Below, in pieces: positions 1 through 9,239 of a DNA stretch of 64,000 bases (the first letter of the stretch is position 1; each line of letters begins with the position of its first letter). The notes under the pieces are model-generated. The model saw nothing but the letters and a program-made list of their open reading frames with translations, did no database searches and was not told where the DNA came from. The position numbers were made by a program, and so were the translations under genes. Source of the DNA: Flavobacteriaceae bacterium (GTDB lineage Bacteria; Bacteroidota; Bacteroidia; Flavobacteriales; Flavobacteriaceae); contig JAKITQ010000005.1 in assembly GCA_021647985.1 (NCBI GenBank), positions 51,359 through 115,358 on the forward strand. Direction: 5' to 3'.

Positions 1-258
1 TTTTTCTTTATATGCAAGCATTTTTTCAAAAAGCAAACTAAGCTCATCGGCATCATCAAACGAACTTCCAATATTCTCTAAAGCATAATTAGGTATAAGT
101 TTATTTAAATTCGCTGTATTCCATGCTTCTAACGAAAAATCTAATATTCCCAATGTGTCAATTTCTTTAGGAAACTCTTTAAGGAATTTATCAGAAAAAT
201 CCTTCAACATCTCTGAATAGTTCTTACTATTTAATGGAATAACTTTATTTCTTACCAT
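1..258 (-). CDS. Hypothetical protein, N-terminal part only
   Basis: An open frame runs from an ATG at 258-256 to the window edge without a stop, giving at least 86 residues that begin MVRNKVIPLNSKNYSEM. I do not recognise the family. The visible part is soluble, rich in Leu, Glu, Asn and Lys, and has no signal peptide or membrane segment. It starts 11 bp after the mpl stop codon on the same strand, so it is probably the next gene of the mpl transcript. The C-terminus lies outside the window, so length and domains cannot be judged. Confidence 0.6.
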   Translation of the reverse strand, partial: MVRNKVIPLNSKNYSEMLKDFSDKFLKEFPKEIDTLGILDFSLEAWNTANLNKLIPNYALENIGSSFDDADELSLLFEKMLAYKEK

Positions 259-269
259 TATAAAATAAT

Positions 270-1625
270 TTATTTAACCAAGCCTTTTACCTCTTCCAAG
301 TCCAAACCTCCATAATCACCCGAGCTCATAAATAGCAAAACAGTATTGTCTAATTTTTGGGCAAATAAAAAGTCTTTAAACTCCTTTGGATCCGTGTAAA
401 TAATCAAATCATCTCGTTGAAAAGCTTCGGCTATTTGTTCTTTAGAAATGGATTTTAATTTTTTTATTGCGACCGCATGAGGCGAATAAAACACAACAGC
501 CTCATCAGCAGCATCTAATGCATTTTGATATAAATTTAAAAATTCAGCATTCAAACTGCTATAGGTATGCAACTCTAAACAAGCCAAAACCCGTTTATTA
601 GTATATTGCTCTTTAACAGCATTAGTAGTTGCTTTTACTTTAGATGGTGAATGTGCAAAATCTTTAAAAATAACCGAGGTTTTACCTTCTGCTAGTTTTT
701 CTAATCTTTTACTCGCTCCTTTAAATGATGCAATAGCTTCATAAAATTCTTGTTCAGAAACACCAATACTCAAACAGATCAATTTGGCTCCGGCAAGATT
801 TTGTAAATTGTGTTTCCCAAAAATCTCTAGTGGTATACCTCCTTCTGAAGTTTCTAAAACTACCTTACCGCTTTCAATCTTATATTGTGGTGTTTGATAT
901 GCCTGTTTTTTGATGGTATTCGCAGTTGTTTCAGCAATCATTTTCACTTCACTATCTTCTTCATTATAAATTAAAATACCTCCAACAACCATCGTATCTA
1001 AAAATATTCTAAACTGATCTACATAGTTTTTATAGGTTGGAAAAACATTCATATGATCCCAGGCAATTCCGCTAAGCAAAGCTATATTTGCTTTGTATAA
1101 ATGAAATTTAGGTCGCAGATCAATGGGCGATGATAAATATTCATCTCCTTCAATAATCATAAACTCATTTTCTTTGGTTAAATGTACCATGCGATCAAAT
1201 CCATCTAGCTGAGCACCAACCATGTAATCAACATTTATCTCATGATAACTTAATACGTGTAATATCATAGAAGTTATGGTAGTTTTACCATGTGACCCGC
1301 CTATAACAACTCGGGTTTTGTTCTTCGCATGTTCATATAGAAATTCAGGATAAGAATAAATTTTTAACCCCAATTCTTGCGCTTTAAGCAATTCTGGATT
1401 ATCTGCTTTGGCATGCATACCTAAAACAATAGCATCTATATCTTTATTTATCTTTTCAGGACACCAACCCATATTATTAGGCAATAATCCTTTTACTTCT
1501 AAGCGAGATTTTGAAGGCTCAAAAATAGCATCATCACTTCCGGTAATGATGTCTCCTTTTGCTTGCAAGGCAAGAGCCAAATTGTGCATGGCGCTACCGC
1601 CAATGGATATAAAGTGTATGTTCAT
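270..1625 (-). CDS. mpl: UDP-N-acetylmuramate:L-alanyl-gamma-D-glutamyl-meso-diaminopimelate ligase
   Basis: Mur-ligase family protein of 451 residues. Mpl joins recycled murein tripeptide to UDP-MurNAc in the cytoplasm, feeding cell-wall peptides back into peptidoglycan synthesis. The N-terminus has the MurC/Mpl Rossmann motif (ISIGGSAMHNLA, residues 6-17) and the ATP-binding P-loop GSHGKTT is at about 110-116. Length fits Mpl. MurC is the closest alternative, but the IGGSAMHNLA signature and the absence of neighbouring murG/ftsQ genes favour Mpl. A TAAATTTG -7 element lies 16 bp upstream of the ATG. It is probably co-transcribed with the partial gene that follows 11 bp downstream. Confidence 0.9.
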   Translation of the reverse strand: MNIHFISIGGSAMHNLALALQAKGDIITGSDDAIFEPSKSRLEVKGLLPNNMGWCPEKINKDIDAIVLGMHAKADNPELLKAQELGLKIYSYPEFLYEHAKNKTRVVIGGSHGKTTITSMILHVLSYHEINVDYMVGAQLDGFDRMVHLTKENEFMIIEGDEYLSSPIDLRPKFHLYKANIALLSGIAWDHMNVFPTYKNYVDQFRIFLDTMVVGGILIYNEEDSEVKMIAETTANTIKKQAYQTPQYKIESGKVVLETSEGGIPLEIFGKHNLQNLAGAKLICLSIGVSEQEFYEAIASFKGASKRLEKLAEGKTSVIFKDFAHSPSKVKATTNAVKEQYTNKRVLACLELHTYSSLNAEFLNLYQNALDAADEAVVFYSPHAVAIKKLKSISKEQIAEAFQRDDLIIYTDPKEFKDFLFAQKLDNTVLLFMSSGDYGGLDLEEVKGLVK

Positions 1626-1640
1626 TTATTTAATTTTATT

Positions 1641-1648
1641 CAAATTTA
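1641..1648 (-). promoter_or_regulatory. Promoter -7 element of mpl
   Basis: On the minus strand this reads TAAATTTG, an exact match to the Bacteroidetes -7 consensus TAnnTTTG. It predicts a transcript start about 10 nt before the mpl ATG. No clear TTG -33 element was seen. Confidence 0.5.
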
Positions 1649-1730
1649 ACCATCTAAATTTTCATGCTCTCTAAAATTAATTCATCATTTAAATACCAAC
1701 AAGGTTTTAAAAGCCTTGCAGGGTAATTTG

Positions 1731-4700
1731 TCAATTTAATTTAAAATTCAAATCATTTTCATGCAAAGCGTCAATCAATTCATTACAAATTTCAATTTTT
1801 GTTGATCTACTTGGCATTTCTAGTTTTAATTTTTCTTTGGCATCAAAAACTACAAAATTCAAATTATGTTTCCCTTTATGATTTTTAATTACTTTCTCAA
1901 TTTTATTAATCTTTTCCTCATTTAAAGTTTTAATATCCAAATTAATCGTAATCTTTTTTGCCATTTTGCTCAATACATCTTGTAGCTGCTGAATAACTGT
2001 AATATAAATTCGCACATCGCCATTTTGCCATGGCCTGCGCATAACAGTTTTTAAATATAAAAATGTATTCGGAATTAAATAATGTCGAAATTTTAAATAA
2101 TCTTCATTGAATAATTTAAATTCATACGATTCTGTATAATCTTCAAAAACAAATAAACCCCAAGGTTTACCATTTTTTGTCACCCGATGTTGCACATCTG
2201 AAATAATTCCGGCGAAAGTCAATTCAACACCTTCTAATTTATCTATATTTTGTAACATATCTATTTTACCATTACAAAAATATTTGATCTCCGTTTTAAA
2301 ATCGTCCAAAGGATGTCCAGAAATATAAATTCCAATCATCTCTTTTTCTTTTGATAATTTCTCCATGACATTCCACGGTGGACAAGGCGGAATTATAGGT
2401 TCATCAAATTGTACCTCCGATGCTTCTCCAAACAAAGAAACTTGAGCTGAATTCTTACTTTCCTGAAATTTATTTCCAAAACGAATTGCTTTCTCTATAA
2501 AGGTTAGCCCTTTTTCATCTAAAGCATAATATTGTTCTCTTTGTGTATCTTGAAATGAGTCAAATCCACCAGCCAAAACCAAGCCGTCAAAAGCCCTCTT
2601 ATTTGCCGCTCTTAAATCTACGCGTTTGGTTACATCAAAAATAGATTTATAATCACCATTTTCTTTTCGTTCCTCAACAATGGCTTTTACAGCACTTCCA
2701 CCCACACCTCTTATAGCTCCCATACCGAACCGAATTGCGCCTTTTTTATTTACCGAAAATTTATAAAATGATTCATTAATATCCGGACCTAAAACTTCAA
2801 TTTCAGATCGCTTACACTCCTCCATAAAAAAGCTTACTTGCTTGATATCGTTCATATTATTACTCAAAACAGAAGCCATATATTCAGCAGGGTAATGCGC
2901 TTTTAAATAAGCTGTTTGATAAGCAATAAATGCATAACAGGTAGAATGTGATTTGTTAAAAGCATAGGCGGCAAATGCTTCCCAATCTTTCCAAATTTTC
3001 TCCAAAACATCTTCGGGGTGCCCATTCTTTTTACCACCTTCAATAAAAAGGGGTTTTAATTTTTCAAGTAAAGCAAAGATCTTTTTACCCATTGCTTTAC
3101 GCAACATATCGGCTTCACCTTTGGTAAAACCTGCTAACTTTTGCGACAAAAGCATCACTTGCTCTTGGTACACCGTGATACCATAGGTTTCTTTCAAATA
3201 GCCTTCCATGTCCGGAAGGTCATATTCTATATCTTCCCGCCCGTGTTTTCTATCAATAAACGAAGGTATATACTCCATTGGCCCTGGTCTATACAAGGCA
3301 TTCATGGCAATAAGATCTGCAAATTCAGTTGGCTTTAAAGCCTTCATATGTTTTTGCATTCCTGCAGATTCATATTGAAATATTCCTACCGTTTCACCTC
3401 TTTGAAACAGGCCATACGTTTTTTCATCATCCAAAGGAAAATCATCAGGAACCAATTCTACATCATGTAATGCTTTTACAATTTTAACCGTATCTTTAAT
3501 GAGCGTTAACGTTTTTAAACCCAAAAAATCCATTTTCAATAAACCGGCATCTTCTACAACACCATTATCGAATTGGGTAACATACATGTCGGTTCCTTTT
3601 GCGGTTGCCACCGGAACTAGATTTGTAATATCTTCAGGCGTAATAATAACACCACAGGCATGCGTACCTGTATTTCTTACCGTACCTTCTAAGGCTCTTG
3701 CCTGATTGATGGTTTCAGCTTCTAAACCACTACTTTCTGCAATTCCCTTTAAAATATTTACATTTTCAAGCTCTTCACTTCGCAGTCCTTTTACTTTGGC
3801 TTTACTCTTATCATCATCGCCAAAAATATTTTTTAATTTTATTAATGGAATCAGTTTGGCAATTCTATCGGCATCCGGTAAGGGTAAATCTAAAACTCTC
3901 GCGGTATCTCTTATAGACGATTTTGCCGCCATAGTACCATAAGTTATGATTTGAGCTACTTGGCTTGCACCGTATTTATTGATAACATAATCAATAACTC
4001 GCTGTCTGCCTTCATCATCAAAATCAATATCAATATCGGGTAGAGAAACCCTATCTGGATTTAAAAAACGTTCAAATAGTAAATCGTATTTTATGGGGTC
4101 TATATTGGTAATTCCCAAACAATATGCAACGGCCGAACCTGCTGCGGAACCTCTACCAGGGCCTACTGAAACATCCATTTTTCGAGCTTCATTGATAAAA
4201 TCTTCCACAATCAAAAAATAACCAGGATACCCTGTTTTTTCAATAATCATCAACTCAAAATCAATACGTTCCTTGGTTTCTTCTGATAATTCTGGGTATC
4301 TACTTTTTGCACCTTCAAAGGTCAAGTATTTTAAATAAGCATTCTCCCCTCTTTTACCACCATCTTTTTCATCTTCAGTAACATAAAATCTTTTTGGCAT
4401 ATCAAACTTAGGTAACAACACATCACGAGCCAATTGATATATTTCTATTTTATCTACAATTTCTTGAATATTTATAATCGATTCAGGAATATTTTGAAAT
4501 AGAGTTTTCATCTCATCCTGACTCTTAAAATAATATTCGTCATTTGGCAAGCCATATCTAAAACCTCGTCCGCGTCCTTTAGGCGTATCTAATTTTTCAC
4601 CATCTTTTACGCATAGTAAAATATCATGTGCTATAGAGTCTTTTTTATTTATATAAAAGGTATTGTTGGTAGCAATTAATTTAACATCATGTTTATTTGC

Positions 4701-6053
4701 GAAATTTATAATTACCTCATTAACATGTTGTTCATTTTCCTGTTGGTGGTCATTTAATTCTAAATAAAAATCTTCTCCAAATTCTTCTTTCCACCAAAGC
4801 AATGCATCTTCTGCTTGTTTTTCACCAATGTTTAATATTTTATTTGGAATTTCTCCATTTATATTACCACTTAAAACAAGGATGCCTTCTTTATATTTCT
4901 TTACAAGGTCTTTATCAATTCTCGGTATATAATAAAAACCGTCAACATAGGCTATTGATGCCATTTTAGCCAAGTTATGATAGCCTTTTTTATTCTTTGC
5001 CAGTAAAACCATCTGATAACCATTGTCTTTAGTTGATTTGTCTAAATGGTTTTCACATATATTAAATTCACAACCAACAATAGGCTTTATAATATTGTCT
5101 TCATTGTTTTTGTTGTGATTTAAAATTTCTTTTACAAAAACAAAAGCTCCCATCATATTACCAGTATCGGTTAGAGCTACAGCGGGCATTTTATCTTTAA
5201 TTGCAGCTTCTACCAAGTTGGCGACACTTGAAGTAGATTGTAATATAGAGTATTGAGAATGGTTGTGTAAATGAACAAAATTCGCTTTTGCCAATACAGA
5301 TTTGTTGGCGCTTCTAACCTCAACTACTGCATCTTGGGATTTCTTATCGCGTTCTTTTAATTTTTTACTTTCCTTTTTTAAATTTTTATGTTTTAAACCC
5401 AGTAAATTAACCTGACTCGAATTTTTTGATAAGTAATCTCTAAAATAAGTATCATTAACCTGTAATTCGCCTATTGTATAATTTTGAATTCTTATTAATT
5501 CTAAAAAACAACGTGAAGTAGCTTCAACATCAGCAGTTGCATTGTGCGCCTCTGCAAAAGGCTGGTTAAATAATTTTTGATGTAATTCCGTTAAAGTTGG
5601 CAACTTAAATTTACCATATCTGCCTCCCGGAATTTGGCATAAAAGCGCTGTTTTTTCTGTACAGGTATCTAAAATTGGTAAGTTAATTAACTCCGTTGCT
5701 ACATCCAATCTATGGAATTCACAACCCATAATATTCAAATCAAATTTGACATTCTGTCCAACTACAAATTTTGTTTTTGATAAGGCTTCATTGAATAAAA
5801 CCAATGCCTCTACCAATGGTATTCCCTGTTTTTCGGCTAATTGCGTTGAAATACCGTGAATTTGCTCGGCATCATAGGGTATATTAAATTCTTCAGGTTT
5901 TATTAAAAAGTCTTGATTTTCAACAAGTAGACCCATATCATCATGTAATTGCCAAGCAATTTGAATACATCTGGGCCAATTATCTGTATCAGTAATTGGT
6001 GCCTTCCAGTTTTTGGGTAAACCTGTAGTTTCTGTATCAAAAATCAAATACAT
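1731..6053 (-). CDS. dnaE: DNA polymerase III subunit alpha with fused N-terminal exonuclease
   Basis: Replicative polymerase of 1440 residues. Residues 1-190 form a DEDDh 3'-5' exonuclease like DnaQ: D6 and E8 in FDTETTG, D105 in KFDLN, H170 and D175 in AEAHNATADVEA. A Lys-rich linker (about 220-245) leads to the PHP domain starting FVHLHNHSQYSI (259-270). The polymerase core has GPGRGSAAGSAVAYCLG and the catalytic PDIDIDFDDEGR. The C-terminus holds an OB-fold-like region. The exonuclease fusion is usual for flavobacterial DnaE, so proofreading is likely carried in cis. The start is at the exonuclease motif itself. The gene stands alone, with 231 bp to kdsB upstream. Confidence 0.96.
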   Translation of the reverse strand: MYLIFDTETTGLPKNWKAPITDTDNWPRCIQIAWQLHDDMGLLVENQDFLIKPEEFNIPYDAEQIHGISTQLAEKQGIPLVEALVLFNEALSKTKFVVGQNVKFDLNIMGCEFHRLDVATELINLPILDTCTEKTALLCQIPGGRYGKFKLPTLTELHQKLFNQPFAEAHNATADVEATSRCFLELIRIQNYTIGELQVNDTYFRDYLSKNSSQVNLLGLKHKNLKKESKKLKERDKKSQDAVVEVRSANKSVLAKANFVHLHNHSQYSILQSTSSVANLVEAAIKDKMPAVALTDTGNMMGAFVFVKEILNHNKNNEDNIIKPIVGCEFNICENHLDKSTKDNGYQMVLLAKNKKGYHNLAKMASIAYVDGFYYIPRIDKDLVKKYKEGILVLSGNINGEIPNKILNIGEKQAEDALLWWKEEFGEDFYLELNDHQQENEQHVNEVIINFANKHDVKLIATNNTFYINKKDSIAHDILLCVKDGEKLDTPKGRGRGFRYGLPNDEYYFKSQDEMKTLFQNIPESIINIQEIVDKIEIYQLARDVLLPKFDMPKRFYVTEDEKDGGKRGENAYLKYLTFEGAKSRYPELSEETKERIDFELMIIEKTGYPGYFLIVEDFINEARKMDVSVGPGRGSAAGSAVAYCLGITNIDPIKYDLLFERFLNPDRVSLPDIDIDFDDEGRQRVIDYVINKYGASQVAQIITYGTMAAKSSIRDTARVLDLPLPDADRIAKLIPLIKLKNIFGDDDKSKAKVKGLRSEELENVNILKGIAESSGLEAETINQARALEGTVRNTGTHACGVIITPEDITNLVPVATAKGTDMYVTQFDNGVVEDAGLLKMDFLGLKTLTLIKDTVKIVKALHDVELVPDDFPLDDEKTYGLFQRGETVGIFQYESAGMQKHMKALKPTEFADLIAMNALYRPGPMEYIPSFIDRKHGREDIEYDLPDMEGYLKETYGITVYQEQVMLLSQKLAGFTKGEADMLRKAMGKKIFALLEKLKPLFIEGGKKNGHPEDVLEKIWKDWEAFAAYAFNKSHSTCYAFIAYQTAYLKAHYPAEYMASVLSNNMNDIKQVSFFMEECKRSEIEVLGPDINESFYKFSVNKKGAIRFGMGAIRGVGGSAVKAIVEERKENGDYKSIFDVTKRVDLRAANKRAFDGLVLAGGFDSFQDTQREQYYALDEKGLTFIEKAIRFGNKFQESKNSAQVSLFGEASEVQFDEPIIPPCPPWNVMEKLSKEKEMIGIYISGHPLDDFKTEIKYFCNGKIDMLQNIDKLEGVELTFAGIISDVQHRVTKNGKPWGLFVFEDYTESYEFKLFNEDYLKFRHYLIPNTFLYLKTVMRRPWQNGDVRIYITVIQQLQDVLSKMAKKITINLDIKTLNEEKINKIEKVIKNHKGKHNLNFVVFDAKEKLKLEMPSRSTKIEICNELIDALHENDLNFKLN

Positions 6054-6284
6054 GGAATAGACTTTATTTGAATAAAATTAAAAGTTTAAAAATAGGGAAA
6101 TAGCTAGTTTAAATATGCTAACGGAAACTATTTTTATCAACAAAATGATTGGAATAAATCAAATACAAAAAATAGTTTTTTTATTTATTCTTACCCGATC
6201 AATAACTGGTATTAATCTAATGAAATCTGTAGGAACCATCTAAAAAAGAAAGTGATTTTAAAACTTATAAAGCGCTTTTAATAT

Positions 6285-7025
6285 CTAGCTTAATAACTCC
6301 CTAACCTTTTCAACATCTTCTGCAGTATCCACAGGCACAGAAATATCTCTTGTGATTGCTACTTTTATTTTATTGCCATTTTCTAACCAGCGTAATTGTT
6401 CTAATTTTTCATGATTTTCCAAATTTGTTTGTGTCAAATTGGCGAATTCTTTTAAAGTATCTGGTGTAAATCCGTACATACCAACATGTTTATAAAATGT
6501 ATGACCTTTACTCCAAACCTCTTTTTCTTCATCGCGAAGGGCAGGAATTACAGATCTACTAAAATATAAGGCATTATAATTTTTATCAAAAACTACAAAA
6601 ACTCCTGAATTCAAATCTTCATTTTTTAAGGTAGGGATAACCAAGGTAGCCATTTTAGTTTCTGGAGATTCAAAACAAAATACCAATGCTTTTATTTGCT
6701 TAGGTGCTAATAAAGGTTCGTCTCCCTGAATATTTAAAATAACATCAAATTTAATATCGAATTGTCTTTTAAAAATTTCATAGGCTTCTAAACATCTATT
6801 AGTACCTGTTGTATGATTTGGGGAAGTCATTACTACATTGCCACCAAATTTTTTAACAGCATTTTCAATCCGCACATCATCGGTAGCGATCAAAACATGT
6901 TCCAAGGCCTTATTTGCTTGTTCATAAACTCTTTGAATCATAGTTTTTCCACATAAATCTACCAAAGGTTTTCCTTCTAACCTTACTGAAGCAAATCGCG
7001 CCGGAATAATTCCTAAAATATTCAT
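6285..7025 (-). CDS. kdsB: 3-deoxy-manno-octulosonate cytidylyltransferase (CMP-Kdo synthetase)
   Basis: KdsB activates Kdo with CTP to give CMP-Kdo for the lipopolysaccharide core; it is cytoplasmic. I place the start at the ATG at 7025 (MNILGIIPARFASVRLEGKPL), giving 246 residues, the family norm. An upstream in-frame ATG at 7148 would add 41 residues rich in Phe, Lys and Ile that match nothing in the family and run into the divergent rpsP promoter region. The nucleotide-binding IIPARxxSxRLxGKPL motif is at the N-terminus, NIQGDEPL lies mid-protein and PVDTAEDVEKV near the end. It is divergent from rpsP. Confidence 0.93.
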   Translation of the reverse strand: MNILGIIPARFASVRLEGKPLVDLCGKTMIQRVYEQANKALEHVLIATDDVRIENAVKKFGGNVVMTSPNHTTGTNRCLEAYEIFKRQFDIKFDVILNIQGDEPLLAPKQIKALVFCFESPETKMATLVIPTLKNEDLNSGVFVVFDKNYNALYFSRSVIPALRDEEKEVWSKGHTFYKHVGMYGFTPDTLKEFANLTQTNLENHEKLEQLRWLENGNKIKVAITRDISVPVDTAEDVEKVRELLS

Positions 7026-7170
7026 TCTATTTCTTTTATTTAATGGCAAAGATAAATGTTTTATTAGCTTGATTTGTATATCAATAATAAGATTTTTTCT
7101 TTCGAATACCTTTCTGAAATAATTACAAAACAAATTTTCGATAAACAACTTACAATCAAAAAAATATTAC

Positions 7171-7178
7171 TAATTTTG
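7171..7178 (+). promoter_or_regulatory. Promoter -7 element of rpsP
   Basis: TAATTTTG matches TAnnTTTG. It leaves an rpsP leader of roughly 65 nt before the ATG at 7250, unusually long compared with other transcripts in this window and containing two small hairpins. Confidence 0.5.
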
Positions 7179-7182
7179 CGCC

Positions 7183-7235
7183 CTACTTCGAGAAAGTAGA
7201 ATTTATATTAATTATAACTTAGGTCGAGTACCTAA
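7183..7235 (+). promoter_or_regulatory. rpsP 5' leader with two hairpins (candidate S16 leader RNA)
   Basis: Two consecutive stem-loops lie in the leader: CTACTT-CGAGA-AAGTAG (7183-7199) and TTAGGT-CGAGT-ACCTAA (7219-7235). Both have 6-bp stems and 5-nt loops beginning CGAG. They sit between the -7 element and the rpsP start, where autoregulatory ribosomal-protein leaders are often found. A regulatory role is inference; only the paired structure is seen. Confidence 0.4.
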
Positions 7236-7249
7236 AAATTTAAACAATT

Positions 7250-7831
7250 ATGTCAGTAAAAATTAGATTACAAAGACACGGACGAAAAGGTAAGCCATTT
7301 TATTGGGTGGTTGCTGCTGATGCTCGTTCAAAACGTGATGGTAGATCATTAGAAAAAATAGGAACTTACAATCCTAACACCAACCCCGCAACTATTGAAT
7401 TGGATGTTGATGCTGCGGTAAAATGGTTACAAAATGGTGCACAACCAACAGATACAGCGAGAGCTATTTTATCTTACAAAGGTGCATTACTTAAAAATCA
7501 TTTGGCAGGTGGTGTTAAAAAAGGTGCTTTAACTGAAGAACAAGCGGATGCAAAATTCCAAACTTGGTTAGATGAAAAAAATACAAAAGTTTCTGAAAGA
7601 GAAAATACACTAGCAAAAGCGCAAGAAGAAGTTGATACTAAAGCATTTGAAGCTGAAAAAGAAGTAAATGCTAAACGTAAATCTGCCGCTAATGAAGCTG
7701 AAAATGAAGCGATTAAAGCTGCTGCCGATGCAAAAGCTGCTAAGGAAGCTGCAAATGCTCCTGAAGTAGTTGAAGAAGCTCCTCAAACCATTGAAGGTGC
7801 TGCAGAAGAAGCTAAAGAAGAAGGAAAATAA
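7250..7831 (+). CDS. rpsP: 30S ribosomal protein bS16
   Basis: Small-subunit protein that stabilises the 5' domain of 16S rRNA. Residues 1-85 are the bS16 core (MSVKIRLQRHGRKGKPFYWVV..., followed by RSLEKIGTYNPN). Residues 100-193 are an Ala/Glu/Lys-rich, probably helical or disordered tail, about twice the length of E. coli bS16 overall; such tails are usual in Bacteroidetes. It is followed by a clear terminator and then rimM, the factor that helps assemble the 30S head and is classically linked to rpsP. Confidence 0.97.
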   Translation: MSVKIRLQRHGRKGKPFYWVVAADARSKRDGRSLEKIGTYNPNTNPATIELDVDAAVKWLQNGAQPTDTARAILSYKGALLKNHLAGGVKKGALTEEQADAKFQTWLDEKNTKVSERENTLAKAQEEVDTKAFEAEKEVNAKRKSAANEAENEAIKAAADAKAAKEAANAPEVVEEAPQTIEGAAEEAKEEGK

Positions 7832-7856
7832 TAAATCTATTTTCTATAAAAATCGA

Positions 7857-7888
7857 AAACCTGATATTTATTTATCAGGTTTTTTTGT
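7857..7888 (+). terminator. Rho-independent terminator of rpsP
   Basis: Stem ACCTGATA (7859-7866) and TATCAGGT (7873-7880) with a 6-nt loop, followed by a run of T. It lies 25 bp after the rpsP stop. Confidence 0.85.
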
Positions 7889-7955
7889 TTTGAAATCCTA
7901 TTAATAGAGGTGCCCTTAAGCATAAATTTACAAACTATTTTAACACATATGTACC

Positions 7956-8483
7956 ATGCAAAAAAAAGAATGTTTTTACCTAGGTAAAATTGTTAAAAAA
8001 TATAGCTTTAAAGGCGAAGTTATTCTTAAATTAGATACAGACGAACCTGCTATTTATGAGAATCTGGATGCCGTGTTTTTAGATTTGGGAAAAAAATTAT
8101 TACCCTTTTTTATAGAGAATAGCTTATTGCAAAAAGGCAATCAATTGCGTATAAGGTTTGAAGATGTTAAAAACGAAGAGGATGCAGATGCCATATTAAA
8201 AACAGACGTTTACTTACCCTTAAATTTACTGCCAAAATTGAAAGGTGATCAATTTTATTTTCATGAAATTATTGGGTTCATGTTAAAAGATGTTAATTAT
8301 GGTGAAGTAGGAATAATTACCTCTATTAACGATAAAACAGCCCAGGATTTGTTTGTAATAGAAAAAGAAAATTCTGAAATTTTAATACCAATGATAGATG
8401 ATTTTATTAAAAAAATAGATCGGAAAAATAAAATAGTTCTGGTAAAAACTCCCGAAGGATTGATTGAAATGAATAATGACTAG
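7956..8483 (+). CDS. rimM: Ribosome maturation factor RimM
   Basis: Protein of 175 residues needed for 30S head maturation; it binds uS19. The N-terminal RimM beta-barrel begins CFYLGKIVKKYSFKGEVILKL, the family signature (G-K-I-v-K-x-y-G-x-K-G-E-v), and the C-terminal PRC-barrel-like half contains FYFHEIIGFMLKD and a late ILIPMIDDFIKKID, the usual PxxxxFI motif. It lies downstream of rpsP but past a terminator, so it probably needs its own promoter or readthrough. trmN6 follows 39 bp later. Confidence 0.93.
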   Translation: MQKKECFYLGKIVKKYSFKGEVILKLDTDEPAIYENLDAVFLDLGKKLLPFFIENSLLQKGNQLRIRFEDVKNEEDADAILKTDVYLPLNLLPKLKGDQFYFHEIIGFMLKDVNYGEVGIITSINDKTAQDLFVIEKENSEILIPMIDDFIKKIDRKNKIVLVKTPEGLIEMNND

Positions 8484-8522
8484 GTGATGGGTATGAGGTA
8501 GCAGGTACATATTAAATAAATT

Positions 8523-9239
8523 ATGAGCAACAAACCATTTCAATTTAAAGAATTTAGTGTCAACCAAAATAAAACTGCCATGAAAGTGGGTACAGATGGT
8601 GTTTTACTAGGCGCATGGGTTACTATTGCAAATGATGTGACATCAGTTTTAGATATTGGTACAGGAACCGGACTTATTGCTTTACAAGTAGCACAAAAAA
8701 GTGATTGTAAAATTATTGACGCTGTAGAAATTGAACCTGATGCTTATGAACAAGCTGTAGAAAATTTTGAAAATTCACCTTGGGCTAATCGCCTATTTTG
8801 CTATCATGCGTCTATACAGGAATTTGCAAATGAAATGGATGAAAAATATGATTTGATTATATCCAATCCACCATATTTTAATGATACCTATAAAAAATTA
8901 GAATCGAAACGTGCAAAGGCTAGGCATACTAAAACTTTGTCTTTTGAAGAATTACTTTCCGCGACAGCGAATTTATTAACACCAAATGGAACTTGCGCTT
9001 TTGTTTTACCAATTCATGAAGAAGAAAAATTCTTAATACTAGCTGAAAAGTTAAATTTGCACCCCAACAGCATTTTACGGGTAAAAGGCAATAAAGAATC
9101 TCCTTTAAAAAGAATTCTTATACAATTGGGGTTTAAAAAAACCTTCCCAAATATGGATACCCTAATTATTGAAATTGAGCGTCATATTTACACTGAAGAA
9201 TATAAAAACTTAGTGAGAGAATTCTATTTAAATCTTTAA
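8523..9239 (+). CDS. trmN6: tRNA1(Val) (adenine(37)-N6)-methyltransferase
   Basis: SAM-dependent methyltransferase of 238 residues, YfiC/TrmN6 type, which makes m6A37 in tRNA-Val. Evidence: the N-terminal FQFKEFSVNQNKTAMKVGTD signature, the SAM loop DIGTGTGLIALQ (about 43-54), and the amino-methyltransferase catalytic tetrapeptide NPPY at about residue 117. The stop codon lies inside the 3' end of the convergent transporter gene (12-bp tail-to-tail overlap). The start is the ATG directly before the conserved N-terminus. Confidence 0.9.
   Translation: MSNKPFQFKEFSVNQNKTAMKVGTDGVLLGAWVTIANDVTSVLDIGTGTGLIALQVAQKSDCKIIDAVEIEPDAYEQAVENFENSPWANRLFCYHASIQEFANEMDEKYDLIISNPPYFNDTYKKLESKRAKARHTKTLSFEELLSATANLLTPNGTCAFVLPIHEEEKFLILAEKLNLHPNSILRVKGNKESPLKRILIQLGFKKTFPNMDTLIIEIERHIYTEEYKNLVREFYLNL

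Noticed and set aside
7026..7148. 41-residue N-terminal extension of KdsB
   Set aside because: Not typical of the family and overlaps the upstream control region of divergent rpsP.
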